A stretch of 64,000 nt of DNA from Roseiarcus sp963774195 (GTDB lineage Bacteria; Pseudomonadota; Alphaproteobacteria; Rhizobiales; Beijerinckiaceae), in NCBI GenBank assembly GCA_963774195.1, contig CAVZDY010000001.1, positions 1,984,001 to 2,048,000 on the forward strand, written 5' to 3'. Position numbers and translations under genes: made by a program. Positions 59,998 to 64,000 of this stretch are shown piece after piece. The notes beneath the pieces are model-generated. The model searched no databases. It was given only the letters and a program-made list of their open reading frames with translations, and was not told where the DNA came from. Positions within the stretch are counted from its first letter, which is position 1, and the number at the start of each line of letters is the position of its first letter.

Positions 59998-61623
59998 ATG
60001 GCCAGTCAAGCGGTCGCTCCCGCGACGGGAGGTCGTCTCATGCAGCAGACGGCTCCATCCGCTTCCCAACTCCATGAAGCCGCCGTTCCGCTGAAGACGT
60101 GGATCGCCGTCGTTGGAGCGGCCTTGGGCGCGTTCCTCGCGATCCTCAACATTCAGATCGTCAGCTCCTCGCTTGCCGACATTCAAGGCGCCATCGGCGC
60201 CGGAGTGGATGACGGCGGCTGGATCACCACGGCCTATCTGGTGGCCGAGATCATCGTCATTCCGCTCAGTGGTTGGCTGGCGCGCGTTTTCTCGCTGCGC
60301 ACCTATCTGCTCACCAACACCTTCCTATTCCTGGCGCTCACCGTCGCCTGCGCCTTCACCACCAATCTCAGCCAGATGATCGTCGTCCGGGCAATGCAGG
60401 GCTTCGCTGGCGGGGTGCTCATACCGCTCGCCTTCTCGATCATCATGACGCGATTGCCGCCGTCGAAACACCCGGTCGGCCTGTCGATCTATTCCATCTC
60501 GGCGATCTTCGCTCCCGCGATCGGCCCGGTGGTCGGCGGCTTCTGCAACGAAACCTTCGGCTGGCAGTCGATCTTTTTCGTCAATCTTCTGCCGGGCGCT
60601 GTGATGTTCGCAATGCTGTGGTTCTCCCTCGATCCCTCTCCTCGCCAACTTGATTTGCTGCGTCGGGGGGACTGGCTCGGCATCATCTCGATCGCGATCG
60701 GCTTGGGCACTTTGGAAACTGTGCTGGAGGAAGGCGAGAAGGACGATTGGTTCGGATCGGCTTTCATCGTTCGACTGTCGATCGTCGCCGCCGTCGCCCT
60801 GTCAGCGTTCATCTTGGTCCAGTTTCTCCGAAAGGAACCGCTGCTGCATTTGCGGCTACTCGGCCGGCGGAATTTCGGGCTCGGCACGGTCGCCAATTTC
60901 TTTTTCGGCCTGTCGATGTACGGCTGGATCTACGTCGTTCCGCTCTATCTCGCTCGCATGCAGGGGTACAACGCCGAGCAGATCGGCAACGTGCTGATCT
61001 GGATCGGTTTGCCTCAGCTCGTCATTCTGCCGTTGGTTCCCAAGTTGATGAAGCGCGTGGACCCGCGATTGCTGGTGGGCGCCGGATTCGTGCTGTTCAT
61101 CGCCGGCAGCCTCCTGGCGACGAACTTATCCGGCAATTTTTCCGGACCGCAGTTCATCTCCTCCAGCCTGGTGCGGGCGGTGGCGCAGTCGATCGTGATG
61201 ACGCCCCTTTCCGCTATCGCTGTCGCCGGGATCGAGCGGCACCACGCTGGCTCCGCCGCGGCGTTGTTCAACATGACCCGCAATCTCGGAGGCGCCATTG
61301 GCATTGCCTTGCTGCAGACCTTCCTGACCACGCGCGAGCAATTTCATTCCGACGTGTTGACCGGACAGGTCTCGCTTCTCGGTGACGCGACGCGCGTGCG
61401 CCTGGACCAACTCACGCACACCTTCATGGCCCATGGGGTCAGCGATTCTGGCCACGCGCGCCAGGAGGCGCTGGTCGCAGTCGGCCGCGTCATCCGCCGG
61501 CAGGCGTACATGCTCGCCTATAGCGACACTATCATTCTTCAGAGCGCCCTTCTCGGGCTCGCTCTATTGGCTGTCCTTCTGCTCAGGAAGGCAAAGACTG
61601 GCTCGTCCGGGGAGGCGCATTGA
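59998..61623 (+). CDS. emrB: MFS drug exporter, EmrB type (14 TM)
   Basis: A 541-residue DHA2 transporter. TM1 region FLAILNIQIVSSSLADIQGA (DHA2 motif with Asn in place of the usual Asp), VVRAMQGFAGGVLIPLAFSI in TM4, AIGPVVGGFCNETFGWQSIF in TM5. It pumps hydrophobic compounds, delivering them through EmrA and the outer-membrane factor. The start at 59998 lies 2 nt after the emrA stop, and the stop is 2 nt before the outer-membrane gene. Confidence 0.92.
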   Translation: MASQAVAPATGGRLMQQTAPSASQLHEAAVPLKTWIAVVGAALGAFLAILNIQIVSSSLADIQGAIGAGVDDGGWITTAYLVAEIIVIPLSGWLARVFSLRTYLLTNTFLFLALTVACAFTTNLSQMIVVRAMQGFAGGVLIPLAFSIIMTRLPPSKHPVGLSIYSISAIFAPAIGPVVGGFCNETFGWQSIFFVNLLPGAVMFAMLWFSLDPSPRQLDLLRRGDWLGIISIAIGLGTLETVLEEGEKDDWFGSAFIVRLSIVAAVALSAFILVQFLRKEPLLHLRLLGRRNFGLGTVANFFFGLSMYGWIYVVPLYLARMQGYNAEQIGNVLIWIGLPQLVILPLVPKLMKRVDPRLLVGAGFVLFIAGSLLATNLSGNFSGPQFISSSLVRAVAQSIVMTPLSAIAVAGIERHHAGSAAALFNMTRNLGGAIGIALLQTFLTTREQFHSDVLTGQVSLLGDATRVRLDQLTHTFMAHGVSDSGHARQEALVAVGRVIRRQAYMLAYSDTIILQSALLGLALLAVLLLRKAKTGSSGEAH

Positions 61624-61625
61624 TC

Positions 61626-63170
61626 ATGACGGCTTTATTGCGAAAGCGTCCTTTTTTGAGGTCGAGCGAAATGATCCTGCGCCGATGGAGCGCGAAGCGT
61701 GACCGTTGTCTGCTCGTAACTCTTCTGGGGAGCGTGTCGCTTAGCGGCTGCATCGTCGGCCCTGACTTCGCAGTCGGCCCTGACTTCGCAGCTCCCTCTC
61801 GCCCGACCGAGCAGGCCTATGTGTCGGAGCAGGGCGCCGCCCTCGGCGCGGCCGGCTCCGGAGAGGTCCAGCAGACTCTGGCGTTGGGCAGGCCGTTGCC
61901 GACAGATTGGTGGAGGCAGCTGCGGTCGTCGGAGCTCAATCGGACAGTGGAACTCGCACTCGCCAACAATTGGTCCGTCGACATTGCGCGCGCGAACGTG
62001 TCCCGGGCCGCAGAGGCCGTGAAGGCGACCGAGGGTGGACTCTATCCTCAAGTGGATGCAGCGGGAGGCCTTGCGAGACGGCAATACGGCGCATCGTTTT
62101 TGGGGCCCCAGGCGTTCACGTTTCCGACGTTCTCGGCCTACACCGCCGGGGTCGAAGCCAGCTATGACCTAGACGTCTTCGGCGGAACTCGCCGCAAGAT
62201 CGAACTCGCCGCAGCCCAGGCGGAAATGCAGAGTGAGATGTTGAATGCGGCGCGGTTGACTGTCGCCGGCGATACCGTGATCGCTGCGCTGCAGATCGCC
62301 TCGATCCGTGCGCAGATCGACGTGGTGCAAAGCGTCATTGCTTCCGATCAACAGAACCTAACGCTGATTCAGACGGCCCACGGAGAGGGTGTGGCCACCC
62401 AGATCGACGTTACAACGGCTCAGAGCCAACTGGACCGGGATCGCGCCTTGCTGCCGCCTCTGCATCAGCAAGTCAACGTGGCGCAGGACGCCCTCGCGAT
62501 CCTCGTGGGCAGGTCTCCCGGCGCCTGGGCGGCGCCTCACTTCAGTTTGGCGACGATGAAGTTGCCGCAGGCTATCCCGTTGGTCGTGCCGTCGGATCTC
62601 GTGCGGGCCCGGCCCGACATTCGCGCCGCTGAAGCACAGCTGCATGCCGCTAGCGCCGCTGTCGGGGTCGCGACCGCCGACCTCTATCCTCATATCGCCT
62701 TGAGCGCCGCTGTGGCCGAGGAAGGCCTCACCGGAGGTCCATCCGGCCCAGCCTGGAGCCTTGTGGGTGGTCTTGCCGCGCCGATCTTCCACGGGGGCGC
62801 GCTATCAGCCAACCAGCGCGCGGCCCAAGACGCCTACCAGGCCACGTTCGGCGAATATCAGCACACCGTCCTAGCGGCCTTCCAGCAGGTCGCTGACGAC
62901 CTCCATGGCCTCGCCAACTCTGCAGACGCAGTTAGGACGGAGCAACAGGCGCTTGATTCGGCCAGTTCTGCGGTGCGCTTGACTCGACTGGGCTACGGCG
63001 CGGGCAACACAGGAATCGTTCAAGTGCTCGACGCTCAGCGTCTCCAGCAACTCGCCGAACTCAACCTCGTCCAGGCTCGAGCGCAACGATACGTTGGGAC
63101 CGTGAATTTGTTTGTCGCCTCCGGTGGCGGGATAACGGACGCGCCGAAGCGAATAGCGGCAGCAAAGTAA
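61626..63170 (+). CDS. Outer-membrane efflux lipoprotein (NodT/OprM family)
   Basis: A ~514-residue outer-membrane factor. A long N-terminus leads to a lipoprotein signal, LLGSVSLSGCIVGPDF (lipobox LSGC). Two OEP halves follow (LALANNWSVDIARANVSRAA; VVPSDLVRARPDIRAAEAQL, the NodT hallmark RPDIRAAEAQL; ADLYPHIALSAAVAEEGLTG), with long tunnel helices. It completes the tripartite pump with EmrA and EmrB. The start codon is uncertain (61626 ATG or an internal ATG at 61671); both precede the lipobox. A perfect 18-bp duplication near the lipobox repeats VGPDFA. Confidence 0.9.
   Translation: MTALLRKRPFLRSSEMILRRWSAKRDRCLLVTLLGSVSLSGCIVGPDFAVGPDFAAPSRPTEQAYVSEQGAALGAAGSGEVQQTLALGRPLPTDWWRQLRSSELNRTVELALANNWSVDIARANVSRAAEAVKATEGGLYPQVDAAGGLARRQYGASFLGPQAFTFPTFSAYTAGVEASYDLDVFGGTRRKIELAAAQAEMQSEMLNAARLTVAGDTVIAALQIASIRAQIDVVQSVIASDQQNLTLIQTAHGEGVATQIDVTTAQSQLDRDRALLPPLHQQVNVAQDALAILVGRSPGAWAAPHFSLATMKLPQAIPLVVPSDLVRARPDIRAAEAQLHAASAAVGVATADLYPHIALSAAVAEEGLTGGPSGPAWSLVGGLAAPIFHGGALSANQRAAQDAYQATFGEYQHTVLAAFQQVADDLHGLANSADAVRTEQQALDSASSAVRLTRLGYGAGNTGIVQVLDAQRLQQLAELNLVQARAQRYVGTVNLFVASGGGITDAPKRIAAAK
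61755..61790 (+). repeat. Perfect 18-bp tandem duplication in the lipoprotein gene
   Basis: GTCGGCCCTGACTTCGCA occurs twice in a row, giving VGPDFAVGPDFA directly after the lipid-anchored Cys. Relatives have a single copy (CxVGPDYxxP), so this is a recent in-frame duplication in the linker. Confidence 0.85.
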
Positions 63171-63321
63171 GTCGTTGCGCGCCGAAGTCGAAAGTTGAAC
63201 TCCAAGGTTGGCGAAGGTCAAAAAGTAGAGCCGCGCCCACCGCGAGCGGATTCGGCAGAAATGTAATTCAAGGGCCGCGCCGCCCTAAGCGGACGCACTT
63301 TATTCGTCAAAGGAGAACTCG

Positions 63322-63849
63322 ATGTCGCGGTCTTCTTGGTACCGGAACCCTGAAACCAGCTCATCTCTTACGAGAGACGGACTCGTAGATACTCCTGAGA
63401 GCTCCGGCGCTCCCAACTCTGGCACATCCGTTCGCGTATCATCAGGTGGGGGCTCGGTCGACGCCGTCGTCCCAGCGCAGAGCTGGCGGGAAACGGCAGC
63501 CCACGCCGCGCTGCTCTGGAGTTGGAGCTCGTCCGGGAAAGCGCTTGGTGAAATGATTTCAGATATGATCGCTGGTCTCGAATACGAAATCGCAACTGCC
63601 AATAAGGAACAGTTCCCTAGAAACTCTGCGGCGGAAGAAAGCATGAGGCTGATGATCGTTCATATGACGTTGGCTCTTCTGTCATGCCGAGAAGAAGTTG
63701 GCGCGATGGTAATGCGATTGATCAAGCACGGAGACGCATCGATCGACGTCAAGATTGAATCTCCGACAGTCAGGGTCGCTTTCAAAGCTCGGGAATTCGA
63801 ACACGTTACAAGCTACGAGCTAGATGATTTCGCTCATCCCCTTCAATAG
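63322..63849 (+). CDS. Hypothetical protein
   Basis: A 175-residue protein starting MSRSSWYRNPETSSSLTRDG after AAAGGAGAACTCG, a strong ribosome-binding site. The N-terminal ~50 residues are Ser/Gly-rich and probably disordered. The middle is helical with one hydrophobic stretch (ESMRLMIVHMTLALLSCREE), and the C-terminus is strand-rich (VKIESPTVRVAFKAREFEHV). GC content is lower than in the pump genes, as in the mobile region. No family is recognised. Its last 30 nt overlap a convergent partial gene. Confidence 0.6.
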   Translation: MSRSSWYRNPETSSSLTRDGLVDTPESSGAPNSGTSVRVSSGGGSVDAVVPAQSWRETAAHAALLWSWSSSGKALGEMISDMIAGLEYEIATANKEQFPRNSAAEESMRLMIVHMTLALLSCREEVGAMVMRLIKHGDASIDVKIESPTVRVAFKAREFEHVTSYELDDFAHPLQ

Positions 63850-64000
63850 TCCGTGCGCGACGGCCATTTCCCGCGCTTTCTGACGCGTCAACGCAGCATG
63901 GCTTTCGAGCGAGCGCACACCTACGAACTCGATCGAAGGCGGCTCACCGCTTCGCAAATCGCGAACGCGTCCGATGCGCCGTTCTTCTGTCCGCTCGATA
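63820..64000 (-). CDS. Unrecognised protein, C-terminal end only (cut by window edge)
   Basis: On the minus strand an open frame enters from the right edge and reads ERTEERRIGRVRDLRSGEPP, then SIEFVGVRSLESHAALTRQK and AREMAVAHGLLKGMSEII, stopping at 63820-63822. It is clearly protein-like (basic helix, then RQKAREMAVAHG). It overlaps the 3' end of the preceding gene by 30 nt in convergent orientation. No family is assigned. Confidence 0.55.
   Translation of the reverse strand, partial: IERTEERRIGRVRDLRSGEPPSIEFVGVRSLESHAALTRQKAREMAVAHGLLKGMSEII

Overview
The window is GC-rich, densely coded DNA from an alphaproteobacterium, most likely of the order Hyphomicrobiales (Rhizobiales). I base this on gene content (alphaproteobacterial-type short-chain dehydrogenases, fused FadB-like protein, paired citrate synthases, BufABCD operon, NodT-type outer-membrane factor) and on an interspersed hairpin element built on GTCATTGCGAG / CGAAGCAATCCA, which I recognise as common in this order. 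No rRNA, tRNA or CRISPR array is visible, so a species name cannot be supported.

Layout. 1-4.0 kb: amino-sugar catabolism (MurQ cut by the left edge, divergent GntR regulator, SIS-domain deaminase, Gfo/Idh oxidoreductase). 4.0-6.1 kb: cold-shock protein, a small protein, a Bcr/CflA-type exporter. 6.3-11.4 kb: fatty-acid oxidation (thiolase with a frameshift, fused hydratase/dehydrogenase, two SDR enzymes). 11.5-17.1 kb: Usp protein, a relic of a class III nucleotide cyclase, a TPR/ATP-grasp protein, a frameshifted MarR gene with a clear operator next to an exporter, and a secreted Gly-rich repeat protein. 17.1-23.2 kb: NUDIX gene (frameshifted), divergent citrate-synthase paralogues (one with a DNA-binding head), three small genes, and a MarR-DHA2 exporter operon. 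23.3-30.1 kb: DUF305 and beta-propeller proteins, an ECF sigma/anti-sigma pair and a complete bufferin-type operon (precursor peptide, MNIO enzyme, DUF2063 partner, DoxX protein). 30.1-40 kb: GDP-mannose synthesis gene, a MoxR-DUF58-DUF4381-BatA-BatB/C-BatD operon, and a Tat-exported sulfatase. 40-45 kb: FCD regulator plus D-lactate dehydrogenase; HEAT-repeat protein plus GH15 glucosidase. 45.6-51.7 kb: a metal-related cluster with a P-type ATPase, three HMA-like domains, DUF5132 and DUF445. 51.8-58.8 kb: an integrase-bearing region full of gene debris. 58.8-63.2 kb: EmrA-EmrB-NodT tripartite pump. The right edge holds an unknown gene and a CDS cut by the window end.

The most notable system is the bufferin operon at 27.5-30.1 kb, a RiPP pathway whose likely transcriptional controllers (sigma and anti-sigma) and an exported beta-propeller lie directly upstream. 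The second is the HMA/P-type ATPase cluster, which I cannot assign to a described pathway. The third is a 102-bp duplicated LysR-gene/promoter module, which links the intact LysR gene inside the debris region to the Emr pump 4 kb away.

Four genes between 6 and 24 kb (thiolase, MarR, NUDIX, DUF305) are each broken by a single small frameshift in an otherwise well-preserved reading frame. This may be sequencing error rather than biology. The relics in 12.5-12.9 kb and 53.6-58.6 kb carry several lesions each and are genuine decay.
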